A stretch of 64,000 nucleotides of DNA from Paralvinella palmiformis (GCA_025642065.1 JAODUP010000488.1:703501-767500), one strand, 5' to 3'; counted from the stretch's first letter, positions 9,201-21,400 are shown. Program-made: numbers and translations. The notes: generated from the letters alone by a model not told the origin.

Positions 9201-12160
9201 TTTTTAAAAAATGGGGAAAAAATACTGATATTATTCATTTACCCTGAAATGGATTATCTCCACCGAAGAAGTCACGGAATACTTTGTCCGCATTGCCATG
9301 GAAGGTGTACCCCTGTGTCCAAGCACCAGAATCTGCCGTTCCATGTGGAACTCCACTCTTTAGTCCTTCCTCACCAAACTGATCATAGACAGCTCTTTTA
9401 CGAGCTACAGTAAACATATTAGAATTTCAGTCTTCGCAGAAGGTCACATTTCATGTTATGGTGACATTATAAATAAAACATAATATTATGGTTAATGTTA
9501 CATCACATTTTATAGTTATATGAATGAATGAAGTTATATCTTCACAATGCTCTGCTACTTACTGTCACTGAGAACGTCATATGCTTCGGCAATTTGTTTG
9601 AACTTTTCAGCTGCTATTTGATCATTTGGATTTTTCTCTGGATGATATTTCAAGGCGAGCTTTCTGTAGCTGGAAATAATAATAATAATAAGTACAAACT
9701 TCTATTGCACCAATATCCTCAAAAAGAATCGAGCTCAGTGGTGCACCTAGTACAGGGGATGGGCAAACTCATAGTCCAGGTAAGTCATAACCAATAAATT
9801 AAATGCAAACAAACCATTTATTATAGAAAATCTGTGAAATGACAGCACCATTTTAGTGTCACCATTCATCCACTTTATCTCAACCAGCTGCAACTGACTG
9901 ACTATTTACAACATCAATGATGACAGTTTCATGAAAGAATGTACACAATACTGGTTTGTAAAGCTTCATATCACATCACATTAGCTATTCATTATGAATT
10001 CTCATCAGAAATAACGTCATTTAGAGGTTTTTTAAATTTAATATGCAGCAGTGTGTGAGTGGTATGTTATTGTTATTACACAGCAGCATCTCTTCACAGT
10101 GATAAATACATGTAGTTATTACTGTAGACTACATGATGTTACCAGGGTTATTCAAACATGACTAGACATATCATCACTCTCCTCATAGTTTATTGGGTAT
10201 TTGATAGTGTTGTATTGACATGAAAGTGTTGCATAACAAAGCAGTCATTATCTAATCAAATTTCTTCAGCAAGCCTTATGTCCCACTGGGGACAAAGAGG
10301 ATAAGTGAAGTGAAGTGATGTATATCACTGCACAGATACCAGAAATAAATAATCTCAGTCTTTCATCTTACAATCTTAAACGTGATAAATTATTGACATA
10401 CACTTTCAATAAGTATCTGGAATGTGCAAACACTTTTTGGGGACAAGATTTATAACTAAATAAATTATTCATATGTATATTGGTTTCAAACTGTTAAAGG
10501 CTATATTCATTGGGTATTTTGATGGCATCTTTCTTCAAATTTGGTTTATCCCTTTCTGCTATATCGGAAGAAATTGGGTAATTACCATTGTTTTTACAGT
10601 GATGGGGAGAAACTTGCCAACCCTGATTCAGACTTACTCTAATCCAGTGCACATCTCAACTCCCAAGGGAGCATACAACACATGCTGCCAATATTGGCAT
10701 AAAGCATTAGTGAAACACATACCCATCACATCCTGTAAGGTTTTCATTTTTATGGATTAGCGAAGAGAACCAGTTGCCAAATAACAACATTGCATCTCCA
10801 GAGCCTTTAACCTGCATCCCTTTGGCTACAATTCATATGCTGTAACTAATTGTGCTATCACAGTTTGATGAGAGACAGTAGAAAGTGGTAGAATTGGCCA
10901 ATCAATAGAAGGCACCATACTGGAAATGTGCTTACATTTTCATGCATTATTTATCCCTGAAACTGTTACCTACAAATAAGCTTTCTTAAAACCAACACTG
11001 TTAGCATGCTACGGTCATGTGTAGACAGTTTTATTTGTGTTGTATTGGTTAAAAACCAGGGCTCAGTTTTATCAGTGTGCAAACTGGTTTAATCCTCTCC
11101 AGTGGGTTAAACCCTGTTCAAACAGGGGATTTGCCTTTTTAAACAGGTGATAAACCATGAGAAAATTATATTAATGATATTTCGTTTAAAATATTATGGT
11201 GCAATTTCTCTTTATCATGTTTATTTTCAATAATACCATGACCTGATATTTAATCATATACCAGGTAATCACACTGACATAGTTGAAAATACATTTGTGG
11301 GTGGGACTAAATAATGGTGTTCTGTTATAGGTGGAGATAGCTATACAGTAATTATCATGTGAAATGACACTTGTATGTTATGATTGGCTACTTGATAACA
11401 TTTTTGGATCAAAACTTTCCCTATATTCATCCATAAAACCATTAACACCAGGTCCCAACATATTAGAGAAGGGAAAAAGTGTGGAAGTTAGAACCATCAA
11501 CTCATGATTGACACATATACACATGTAGTGCTTGGACCAATAATGCTGGGAAATGGGCATATGATACTCGGCTATTCAACTGCTTCAAACATTTAAACAC
11601 TGCAGAGAGCAAGGTTCAGGATATGTATAAAAGATGTTACAGCATTTTTATACCTGTATTTACATTCAAATAGTTTAACTGTGAGGGATAGCTAAACTTG
11701 TACCTAAAATAAGAAATATTTGGGTTGCTGTATTCATGACTCATTCAATTTCTAACTACTTTAATTGACATTTTTAGTTAAAGGATTTTTTATTAAGTAC
11801 TTCAACCCCAATCAGTTGTCTAGTAATAGTATTACTAGACTAGTAGAGTCTAGTATTATACTAATTTAGCAATTAGAGCAGTCTAATAGATCTCTATTAC
11901 AATTTACATATTTAAGATATTAAATTATATACTTCTATTTAATAGTAATAGATCTACTAATAACACTCTAGTTGTCTAGTAGACTATAGTTACACTCACA
12001 GTAGTAGGCTAAGTAGCATTTGATTGTAGAACTAATTTAGTACTATTAACATTATTACTAATCGCTTTCATATTCTTTGTGATTTTACGTACGCTTTCTT
12101 GATGTCGGCATCAGATGCACTTCTCGTCAAGCATAAAATACTGTAATAATCCTGACCCAT
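6201..12160 (-). CDS. DNAJB13: DnaJ homolog subfamily B member 13 (radial spoke J-domain protein)
   Basis: DNAJB13 is the animal counterpart of Chlamydomonas radial spoke protein 16, a type II J protein of the ciliary/flagellar radial spoke. Coding exons are 12160-12093, 9669-9563, 9404-9243, 9012-8855, 7271-7139 and 6526-6201. They join in frame into 317 residues against 316 in human. The N-terminus [20 protein letters not shown] is typical of the family. The J-domain spans residues 1-70 with HPE in place of HPD, as expected for this divergent member. A linker with FGEEGL and NPFQEFYD is followed by the two C-terminal substrate-binding folds, including [42 protein letters not shown] and [12 protein letters not shown]. 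The start is fixed by the conserved MGQDYY. Introns hold a LINE 3' end, a 41-bp repeat and two SINEs. An X-box at 12220 fits RFX control. Confidence 0.96.
6596..7065 (-). mobile_element. Non-LTR retrotransposon (LINE) 3' end in DNAJB13 intron 5
   Basis: On the - strand this encodes the C-terminal tail of a reverse-transcriptase polyprotein: [20 protein letters not shown], then a premature stop, then [24 protein letters not shown], and [13 protein letters not shown] before a stop. A 3' UTR and an (ATT)n tail follow at about 6598-6610. It fills roughly 470 of the 612 bp of the intron. A related copy lies at 26395-26790 (+). Clade assignment (CR1/L2/Jockey-like) is an inference. Confidence 0.85.
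7630..7850. repeat. Minisatellite, 41-bp unit, 4-5 copies
   Basis: Units begin ACCATATTATAGGCCTATGG and continue with GTCTACTGTAGTGTAGAC, which contains the inverted arms GTCTAC/GTAGAC. Copies start at 7631, 7672 and 7713, with a further copy near 7808 after a short interruption. The array lies in DNAJB13 intron 4. Confidence 0.9.
8300..8545 (-). mobile_element. tRNA-derived SINE family 2, copy A
   Basis: On the - strand the head reads TAGTTAGAAC...GGTTCAAGGCTC, an A box and B box arrangement. The body matches 10600-10865 over shared blocks such as TTTTTATGGAT and CAGTTGCC. It lies in DNAJB13 intron 4, in sense with the gene. Confidence 0.6.
10600..10865 (-). mobile_element. tRNA-derived SINE family 2, copy B
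   Basis: This is a diverged relative of the copy at 8300-8545. It shares GGTTTTCATTTTTATGGAT, the CCAGTTGCC block, the GCATCTCCAGAGCCTT block and the tRNA-like head on the - strand. It lies in DNAJB13 intron 1. The rest of that intron (9670-12092) is plain AT-rich sequence with no exon that I can see. Confidence 0.6.
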
Positions 12161-12219
12161 CTTCGAAACTCGATTCAAGTGAACAAATCAACTAGGTTTA
12201 CCTTATTATCACTACAATC

Positions 12220-12233
12220 GTTTACTTAGCAAC
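12220..12233 (+). promoter_or_regulatory. Candidate RFX X-box upstream of DNAJB13
   Basis: GTTTACTTAGCAAC (reverse GTTGCTAAGTAAAC) fits the imperfect inverted repeat of the RFX X-box: a GTNNNC half, a 2-base spacer and an RGYAAC half. It lies 60 bp upstream of the ATG. X-boxes at this distance are the established mark of ciliary genes. The match was made by eye. Confidence 0.6.
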
Positions 12234-12365
12234 GATATACTACTGCTGCCACCTAGCGTTTAAGTTTGTTTTGTACATATGATATTTCGTACATTAATGG
12301 TTTTGTACCCTAAATAGTTCGTACTCGTGCCCTCATCCCATAAATATACTAATATGGTATATATG

Positions 12366-13944
12366 CAGGGTTGACTGAACTACTTTTATTTTGAACTTGA
12401 GTAGAAGTAAGCCTCTTCAAAACTACTTGAGTAGGAATAAAAGTAAACTTGTAAAAATCTACTTGGGTAAAAGTAATAAAAGTAAAAGATAAAATTTACT
12501 GGAACACAAAACATAATAATCAAATATACAAGAATTAAGAAAATTCACTATGTCCACACACGTGGAAATGTGCTGCCACCTTGAGTTCACTGAACAAAGC
12601 CCCTTTTAAGCTTCAGCAATGGCTGATTTTTAAATTTGGTGTCGCCAATGCGAGCACTTATTAGGGTGAAGTGACCCCAGCTGCACTGAACAGGCGCTCG
12701 CATGGAGTGCTAACTGACAGGGGAGTTGTTTATTTCAATGAACAGCCGCTTGATGAGTGGCCATGCTGCCACTGCCATCGTCTCCGTAGATGGACTCAAC
12801 AGATACCAAACTGCGTTAGTTACTTGCTTGTATTTCGGGGGGTATCCCCAGGCTCTCGCTTGATCAGCACAGCCTCTATGTAGGAGTGGTTGAGCATACC
12901 TTCTCCCCCACCACTCAGTACGGAAAGATGGAGCCGAAATACCCCGAGGGTGGTCACTGCCAGAGTGTATTACGTCCTCAGGGTGTCTATAATGTCCCCC
13001 TTCGTTTTAATTAATTCAGTGGAGACGGCAGCGCCATTTAATATTAACGTGGTCATCTACCCACGATGTTGTGAGCCGAGAAATTAATCCCTGGCAAAGT
13101 TTCGACCTCTTGATGGGATCGAACCTTTGACCCTTGGCGTTAGAGCTGTTGAATGGCCCTTTTCATTAGAGATCGTAATTCTCGGCTTTTGATATTTTAA
13201 AAGAGGATTACTTAGTTGTGACTGAAAACATAACCAAGCGTGTACTGCGTTGTGAGAAAATAATGACTCTCTTTTGAGGGCGAAATCCTGAATAGGATTT
13301 ACTAATTGTTTGCTCACGCCAGTCACGGTCCCTTCACTTCAAATTTGTTCGAAAATGTAAAAGGTATATTAAGGCCTATAATATAAAATATTGAACTCAC
13401 AACTTATTTCTAACTGTGGCCTAACAAATAGGATAGATATAGTTTATACTTATCTCTCAGATGAAAAAAAAAACACTTGAAATACACACGGCTATTTTGC
13501 ATTATCAAACTCACACTGTAAAACTATAAATTTAATTCATTTCTCACGTATTTATGGGAGGCATCAGGATATTCTAAAAAGAAGAGGTTTCGCCGGATTA
13601 ACGTAAAGTATTGTAATATATTTTTAATAACCTTATATACTTTCATCACTAGAAAAACAATTCCGTTATATCCACAGCCGGTGTTTTCTGACCTATCTGA
13701 AAATAGTTCAGCTGGATTTTTGTTACCGGGGTCAAAAGCTAGCCAGTCTCTGATTGGCCAGTACTTCATGAATTTTCGGAATGAAAAGGACCATTATTTA
13801 GGGGCCTATCGCGCTTTCAAACAAAGAAATCATCATCTTCATCCGAAGGGTCTGATGCCTGGTCATCTGGTGTTGCCTCCTATATTGCAGTTAGGCGACA
13901 CTTAATGAACCTTAGTACTTTTACTTCGTTACATGCCACCTCTG
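12366..13944 (-). mobile_element. Degraded hAT transposon with 8-bp target duplication
   Basis: The left end begins CAGGGTTGAC and the right end, read inward on the - strand, begins CAGAGGTGGC; both fit hAT terminal repeats. The flanking 8-mers tatatatg (12358-12365) and tatatctg (13945-13952) agree at 7 of 8 positions, as expected for hAT target duplication. On the - strand, decayed frames read PSDEDDDFF near 13830 and, near the left end, CERLFSAAG followed by ARIGDTKFKNQPLLKLK, which resemble the acidic N-terminal part and the C-terminal dimerisation domain of hAT transposases. Stops, frameshifts and a missing middle show it is dead. Its left end lies 206 bp upstream of the DNAJB13 ATG. Confidence 0.75.
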
Positions 13945-13956
13945 TATATCTGACAC

Positions 13957-13979
13957 GCACACACACACACACACACTCA

Positions 13980-14040
<61 letters not shown>

Positions 14041-14175
14041 AAGAGAGAGAGGTAGATGGGGGTATATATCAATACTATTCCAATAATTAAAATAAATACT
14101 ATTCCAATCATTATATTAAATACTATTCTAATTATATCGATCCATACTATAAAACTGATTTTACATTTATTCAGC

Positions 14176-14205
<30 letters not shown>
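13957..14205. repeat. Compound microsatellite (AC)n(TC)n(AT)n and nearby (AT)n
   Basis: An AC run, a TC run and a long AT run follow one another at 13957-14037. There is then a stretch of degenerate ATTCCAAT-type units and a further AT run at about 14177-14201. Short open frames here are products of the repeats. Confidence 0.9.
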
Positions 14206-14207
<2 letters not shown>

Positions 14208-14501
14208 AGAGTCCATAATGCTACAAGGGATTTGGAAGTGCCAATGGATGAGTGGAACTCGTTTCCACTAAGACAGATAATGTATAAGACTGGTATGATG
14301 ATTTTCCTTTTTCTGTGATATTTGAAAATGTATTGTTTTCCTTAGATAACTAACTGCTGTGGATAATTATTTGAAAAGAAATACAAGAGTTATACACCGT
14401 TTAAATAAATTGATGGACAAGTTGTATTATACTTCTGTACAGATGTAATATGCAGATATACATGTTGTTGTATGGGTATATTTTGTGGTAATGATACGCA
14501 G

Positions 14502-16080
14502 GCGCAGGCTAAATGCAAAGTGGCCGAGCTGACTTCGGACATAGAGACTGTCCCGGAAGACAATGACATTGATGGCCAACGTCCTACAAAGAGAGTGAGA
14601 AGGTTTGTAGTGAAATAACAATAAAATATAGGCACTATGTTTAAATGCAATATGAATCACGTGCTTGCTAAATCAGGTCAAACAATGAAAAGGTGAGCAC
14701 TATATATCTAACAATTACGGTTACAAAGCGGCCTGTTTGTTATTGTCATACATCACAGTTGCTTGTTAACATATAATCGACACCTGACTGATAGTTAATG
14801 GGAACAGAGGCCAAACTCTGGCTGTGTCTGTATTGTAATACCAAAAAATAAATTAAAGTATCCCCTAAAATAATTATTTTACTTGACTGTTCTTTTAGAT
14901 CTCCACAACGATATGACGAGTTAGATTTCCAGCAAGATGATGACGCTGATTGTTCAGCCTATGATGACGATGAAAACCAACAAGGTCAAGTTGTAAATAG
15001 AATGCTTGCCTTACCCCCACCTATGCCAAAGATATCGACATAGAAGTACTTGATGCCTCGTAACATTTTAGAAGTGTGTATAAGATACTCATATACATCA
15101 TTTAACAATAGTCCTGTAATCCTCATTGTTGCTCTCAATATGTGTAATATAACATGTTATTGTTACCATTACTGATTAATTCACTAACTAAGAAAGTCAT
15201 ACAGTTAGTCATGTTGTTTCCGGTTAGAAAAACCGCTACATCAAAGAGGAGAATGGGTTCTGCTCCGTCATGCTCCCGACCATTACAGTTTAACGTCCCC
15301 AGCTGTTACAAGTCGTAAGTATATACTATGTTTTGCACCTTTCCTGAAGGTATATACACAGACCTTACTTTTAATCATTCATTTTATAACTGTTTAGTTT
15401 GGTTGTTTTACATTATTTAATTGCTCAGTTTAAGGAAATAGCCTCCTTGGACAAGGTACTGAATTCTTTTTTTCTGGATAGTGATCAATATTCTACATTT
15501 TTCAAGTTCTGGAATTATCCGCTCGAATCCTGGCGATGATGCAATACTTAGTAAGTGTTAGAAAAGCATGGTTTTGGGAACATTGTGTATTTAACCAAGA
15601 AGCTGATTTAGTTCAATTTACTTTCATTGACTATTTATTTTTCTGGTTTAAAATCAGTATTACTGGGATATACTTATGTTTACAAAATATTAGTCGGTTA
15701 TTCAGCAGACAATTTATTGAAATATCTGTATGCAGTGGATTTTTGTATGGCTCGGATTATATGTGTTGGTGTGATTGAATTTGTCATTGCTGATGTTTAG
15801 CATAATCTTGCTTGTCGTGCTGTCTAAATATAGAAAAGATAGTGCGAATTTAGTTGTTTTTGTATACCAGAGGCAAATGCTCTAAACCCTACGCTCTTGA
15901 CAGAGGAAGGGAGGAAGGTGACATAGAGCTGCCGGATGATATCGAGCTGCCGTTTCAGACTGATGCAGCACTGTAACAGTTAGAAATCATGCTAAATGAG
16001 CAGGCCACTCAGAAAGTTATAATTAGTGTAAAACAACATAATTATTTTGAAAAATTTCAATTTTATGATGCTGTGATATT

Positions 16081-16118
<38 letters not shown>

Positions 16119-17021
16119 GGTCTATATATTACACTCTGCATATGTTCCCCTGGATTAAATATTGTGTAAGGTGGTATGGACAATGTTCAGGTTATGGGCC
16201 AGTAGGATACCTTGAATTAATAGTAGATAATTGATTCATAAGTTAGAAGCAGAAATTGTCTAAAACCACAGACCAGAAACTCCCCATTGTCCAGTTGTCA
16301 TCTAGTCTGCCTTTTTTTTTTAATAGTTTAATTTGGTTTATTTTACTGTTTGTAAATATACTTGATTTATATCACCAGAAGGATAATGACAACCTTACTG
16401 GCCCACGACATCAGCCTGCTGTTTAATGTCACAGGCGCGAAAGGAAAGCAGGCATTCTACCACTTTATCAGGCTTAAGGAAGCCATACAAAGTAAGCTAA
16501 CTTATTTTACCAGGCTGCAAAATAAGACCAAGTCTGATCGTCCAGGACAAGTAATCTTAGAGATCGGTCTAGCAGTTTTAGAAGAGCAGTCCCATTGAAC
16601 TTCTTATAATGACTTGCAAATGGCGGTCGGACTACCAGCTAGCTAAAACTACCGTTTATATTAATAAACAATCACTTGTTATTATAATTACTATTGTTGT
16701 GAAATGGTTACCTAGAAATTATTTAATTTGTATTATACATGCTGCACATTTCCATCACATATAGCACCCATACTGCTATATATAGAATTTCAGGCCTTTA
16801 CCTAAATTGTTTACTGAATGACTAGAATCTCCATGTTTAAACTATGTTATGTATGCAGTCATAATATGTCAACTGAACTAAATATGTTTTATTCAATTCT
16901 ATACTTGATGCTGTAATCGTATGCTTGTATTATTCATGTCCTTTCCACTATAGAATCTGTGCGTCGAAACATCGATTACAAGAATGCCACAGACAAGCAC
17001 ATTGAGGGAGCTGCAGACTGA
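14502..17021 (+). pseudogene. Decayed DUF4806-domain gene
   Basis: Exon-like blocks with splice sites occur at 14502-14602, 14899-14984, 15228-15314, about 15885-16020, 16379-16491 and 16954-17021. The first three join in frame and encode TKRVRRSPQRYDELDFQQ, an acidic run, and EWVLLRHAPDHYSL. The last blocks carry what I recognise as the DUF4806 pattern: DIELPDDIELPF, QLEIMLNEQ, LFNVTGAKGKQAF, RLKEAIQ and VRRNIDYKNATDKHIEGAA. DUF4806 proteins are common, often multicopy, invertebrate proteins of unknown function. Damage is visible: an in-frame TAA at 15974-15976 where a Gln codon would fit, a frame change near 15905-15925, and an early stop at 17019. Splicing around these lesions cannot be ruled out. 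A possible polyadenylation signal AATAAA lies near 17642. Confidence 0.55.
16083..16117. repeat. (AT)n microsatellite
   Basis: A run of alternating T and A directly follows the block with the premature stop in the DUF4806-like gene. Confidence 0.9.
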
Positions 17022-17279
17022 ATTTGAGTCAGTGCTAACATAGAACTAATATGATGTCTTGTTATATGTAATATGTCACATTCTTTCCTTTTTGATCGGT
17101 GGGATCAATTAATTTAGCATACCTTTTATACTTTGCTGCTTTTTATTTTCACAATTAAAATTACAATACCGTATTAAATATTATTAAACGAAACACAGCC
17201 AATTTGTATATAACAAAGTATATGTATGAGCAAGCAAGTCATAGTAAAAACAAAATAATATTTGGAGAGAAAAAAATGT

Positions 17280-17313
17280 ATTATTATCATAACTTGCAAG
17301 TTATGATAATAAT
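17280..17313. repeat. Perfect 34-bp palindrome
   Basis: The two 17-bp arms meet at TTG|CAA with no spacer and no mismatch (left arm ATTATTATCATAACTTG). It lies about 260 bp past the end of the DUF4806-like gene, so it would be in or near its 3' UTR. Function unknown. Confidence 0.9.
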
Positions 17314-17779
17314 CGGCTTTAGTTGAGGAAGTGTTCTTTAGCCATGTATTGCAATTTTAGTAGATCTGTTATGTATAGTTGCCTATAGGCTTGGTATTTT
17401 ATGTACTATTCTAGATAGCCTATCTTTCAATCACTTCAAATAACACAATGGTAATTCATTATGTTGATTTCAAAGATGTTATTGATTTTATTGGGAAAAA
17501 TGTCTAGTGCTTGGACTGAAATGTTATTATTCATACACTGTACCTCCTTTCTTCTCATACACGTTTTCACATATTTAGTATCGCTGTATTGTTTATATTT
17601 CAATACTTGCACTGATTAAGATGATGTAGAAAAATCATTGAAATAAAGAATCACATTACATCTTTGAGAACTTATTTGTTTAGCTTCACTGAATACCATT
17701 CAAGACGGGATCGATAGAGTATGAAAGAGAGCATATTGGCAATTGAGTTAGCATTAATTAAAGTACAAATGCGATTCAG

Positions 17780-17860
17780 CAATATGTCGGGCATATATCG
17801 GTCCGATATCGGCTTCCGATGTTGCTGAAATCGGGCCGAAGTCGGCCCGATGGATTTGTG
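17780..17860. repeat. GC-rich repeat fragment with TCGGGCCGA hairpin
   Basis: In an AT-rich surround, this segment repeats CGGTCCGATATCGG and CCGAT motifs and contains the hairpin TCGGGCCGA-AG-TCGGCCCGA. It looks like a piece of a dispersed repeat, but I cannot name the family. Confidence 0.4.
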
Positions 17861-18319
17861 CTGTCATGGAACAAAGACAATTAACACATATATGTCTGGT
17901 AAATATAATAAGATTCAAGAAATATTTTTTCAACAGAACTAATACCTTTTAATCTCATCCATTACTTTATAGTATCACATTTAACGTTTTCGGTGTTCAA
18001 GAAAAATTATGAGAATCATGAATCGAATCTTTCGATCGATGACTGATTCCTGATTTTATTCATTTGAATGATATAAAGTATAACATTATTTCGGAATGTT
18101 TCCAGCTTAATTTAGACGGGTAGAGAAGTTGCTTACGTGTTGGCACCAACTCTGTTTAGCTTAAGACTATCCCCATATATAGCTACACACAATAAAACAA
18201 ACCTATAACGCTTTGCCAATTATCGCATTATGCCGCAAGAATGTTCGACCTAAAATGGAAACGGAAAATGGAAGTAATTAGTGCTTCAACCTGCACCAAG
18301 TCTGTTCAGGGTCGTGCCC

Positions 18320-19596
18320 ATTACTTGTTGGTGTCAATATTAGGACCTTTGCTGTTTATCATATATATATATAAATGATCGTTCAATGCCTCTTGATCAA
18401 TGTAGTGTTAATATGTATGCCGATGATACGGCTTTTTATACTATGTCATATGTCAAATCATACTCATATATACTCTTCAATCTGATTTATGTAATTTTAG
18501 TGAATGGTTGGATGCAAACAAACTGAGTTTACATATTGGTAAAACAGCTTGCATCTTATTCTGTTCCAAGCAAAAACGTAGAAATCTCATGGAAACAAAT
18601 CTTGATTGATGTCTTCATGGACAAGAAATTGAATAAGTAAAAACGTACCAGTATCTCGTTGTTACTATTGATGAAGATCTTACTTTTAATATTCATCTAG
18701 ATAATATTATCAACAAAATCAATAAATCACTTGGGGTCTTAAAGTGTACTAGTCTATTTGTGCCACTTTCAAATCGCATAACTTTGTACAATACTTTTGT
18801 CTTGCCTCATTTTGATTATTGTTGCACACTGGGATATTTGCTCCGAGACACAAATCATAAGATTACAAAGGTTTCAAAATCGTGGAATGAGAATTGTACT
18901 GGAATGTCATCACAGAACCCATGTTTCAGATATGCTATTAACTCTCAAATGGCTTAATTTTCGCCAAAGATTTATACTTCTTAAATGTACTTTGATGTAA
19001 AACAGTGGAAATGACAAAACACCAAACTATCTTAAAAGTGTAACTCCTGGTATAAAAGTATAAAAACATCTTCCAAACTCATTGTCACAATACATCTCTT
19101 CAGTTCACAGGAAGATCATTGCGGAATAATTTGCCATCTCAAGTAAAACAATTAAAAGAAAAACAGTAGCTAACTTCAAAAAACTTTGTGTTCTCCTTAT
19201 AATCGGTAACCTAAGTAAATGAAATGTTCAATTAAATTAAATGTAATGCAAATTTCATATGTACATAGTCATATTCCTTTACTCAACCATCATACTGTTA
19301 TTAATTAAATTTTAGGGGTATGACATCGGCACTCAGCAGGTATTTAATTACCATCACAAAATGCTCCCTCTATGAGAGCTTCTGACACGCCTCCGTCATC
19401 AGCAGTTTATATTTCTGTATTTTTTACAAGTTTCTCCATCCAGTGTGCAAACTAGGTCATGTATACATTTATAATTTATGTTTTTGGTTTACTATATGTT
19501 GTTCAATACTATCATTTTACATCCTATAAGTGTATGTCAGCTCTACCAAAACAGTTCGTACTGAATGTAGATCCTGAATAAAAATCTTATCTTATC
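18320..19596 (+). mobile_element. LINE fragment: reverse-transcriptase C-terminal half and 3' end
   Basis: Broken frames encode SILGPLLFIIYI, the catalytic box MYADDTAFY (ADD codons near 18419-18427), SEWLDANKLSLHIGKT, DLTFNIHLDNIINKINKSLG, TLYNTFVLPHFDYCC and LQRFQNRGMRIVL, in the usual order of non-LTR reverse transcriptases. Several frameshifts and stops make it inactive. The 3' end has AATAAA at 19577 and a TCTTATCTTATC tail. The fragment is 5'-truncated. Confidence 0.88.
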
Positions 19597-19599
19597 AAT

Positions 19600-21400
19600 G
19601 TGAACTGAGTCAGCGGATTTCTTTGACTTCACCAAATTGGAAGTTCTATTTGGTAGTTCGCAGAACACATTTTCCGTGTACAAACGGATTGCCGTATTCG
19701 TGGGGAAGGTTTACGTACAGGCAGTGGCTTTCCCATAGTGTTTCTTCAATGCACATTTTTGCCCATTTATAATAATATCGAAAATGGACATGGCAGTTGT
19801 AATATTATCATTTTACATTGACAATTCAGAGATATCTCCAACGATTTGTTTTATTTGTGGTCATTTTCCGTGTAGAAAGGTTCGCCATCGTCTAGCAACA
19901 GACTCATGGCGCATGCGCACGTCAGTGATAATGCGCTGGCATAGATGGCATAATTCTAATAAACAAACGGGTGTGCTATTTGGATCGAAAATACTCATAA
20001 AATCGGAGACATATTGTATTACACAAAACTGTTGATTGATAGAGCAATACTCACCGGCACTGATATATTGCATTTGTGTATTATTTCTCGTGAATTAACG
20101 CGAACCATGAGTTGATTTTATAATGTAAATAAACCCCGTCTGTCGCCATTTCAATTTCCAGGCTATAACAGATACTAGCGGACTTCACTAAAGAAATATT
20201 TACTCTAATTCTTTCACTTTGTTGACAATAACAACACTAAATAATGGAATATGCTGAACAACGAGAAACTAATCTATCACTAGAAGCATTTTCCTATCTG
20301 TATTCTAATTGTATTACGCAGTAGATCGTTCTTCAAACCGAGATGTTCAGAACAATAATCCGGCCCATATTGAAAACCATGAAATTCCGTCTCCGCTGCT
20401 CGATCTGGGCTGTACCCGGCGGTGACACAAAGTGTAAAATCCCGCAAAAATTAGTTGGCAAGGTCGATTGAAGAAGTTTCTGTATACTCCCAAGAAGCTG
20501 ATGAAAACAATTAATGTTCGCGATTGATTGCGGCACACAAAACGAATTTTCCTGCGACCACGTGTATTAAGTGCTGTGTTGGGATGCTTCTGACTTGTTT
20601 ACGCAATGACCAAGTGTCTAATGGAACAACTAGGAAGCCCACTATTTAAATGTCTAGCCTTTATCAAAATGCTTCATGCTTGTGCATCGCATCATGTATT
20701 ATACATATTACCATAATTAGTTTTTTGACCTAAATTTGCAGTTTATGAGTAAAAATGGATAAAATATATTTTTTAAACCATTGCTATACGGACCAAATAG
20801 TAAGTCTGATAAATTATTAAGGGGGGAAATTTGAAGAAATTTAGCTGCACTGACTCAATGAGTTTACAATATACCAATGAAAAAATGTACTGTGGTCAAT
20901 GCATATTGATATTAAAAGGTTAATTATACAACCATAATACTTCAGGATATAAATACACAACTAAACTACGAGTTCAGTTTAATAAAATATGAACATGTTA
21001 AGATATGGAATGGCTTACCAAATGAAATAAAGATGGATATATATGTAACTTAAATACTTTTACATCCTAATTATATTGATCAAATTAAATAGATAATTTT
21101 TATTTTCAAAACGCGATATCTATAATGTATATATGGTATAAATCAGTGCAATGTTTATAATTTGTTTTAATGTGTGGAATTTTCGGTGTGAAATAAACAA
21201 CAAATATAATGTTACGGAAGTCAGTATTTGTTATTTTCATATGGATCCATTTTAAATATGCCATTTTCAATTTTATTTTATTGGTAAACCGAAGTTTGTT
21301 TCCTTATTCTTATAACTGGCTATTAATTTCTCATAACACCACAATTTTTCTAAAGTGACGATCTTTGCCGAAATGTCCCTCAGCTTGGTTTTGGGACGTT
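19600..21400. other. Intergenic, no supported gene; isolated NRF1-like site
   Basis: I see no exon with family resemblance. The part around 19670-20560 is richer in CpG than its surroundings and carries GCGCATGCGCAC at 19909-19920, a close match to the NRF1 consensus. Short open frames on both strands at 19784-20073 and 20333-20538 have no recognisable domain. The stretch from 20600 to 21350 is plain AT-rich DNA. Confidence 0.5.

Noticed and set aside
12671..13087. Open frames on the + strand at 12671-12883 and 12890-13087
   Set aside because: They are antisense to the degraded hAT transposase remnant, which explains their coding-like look.
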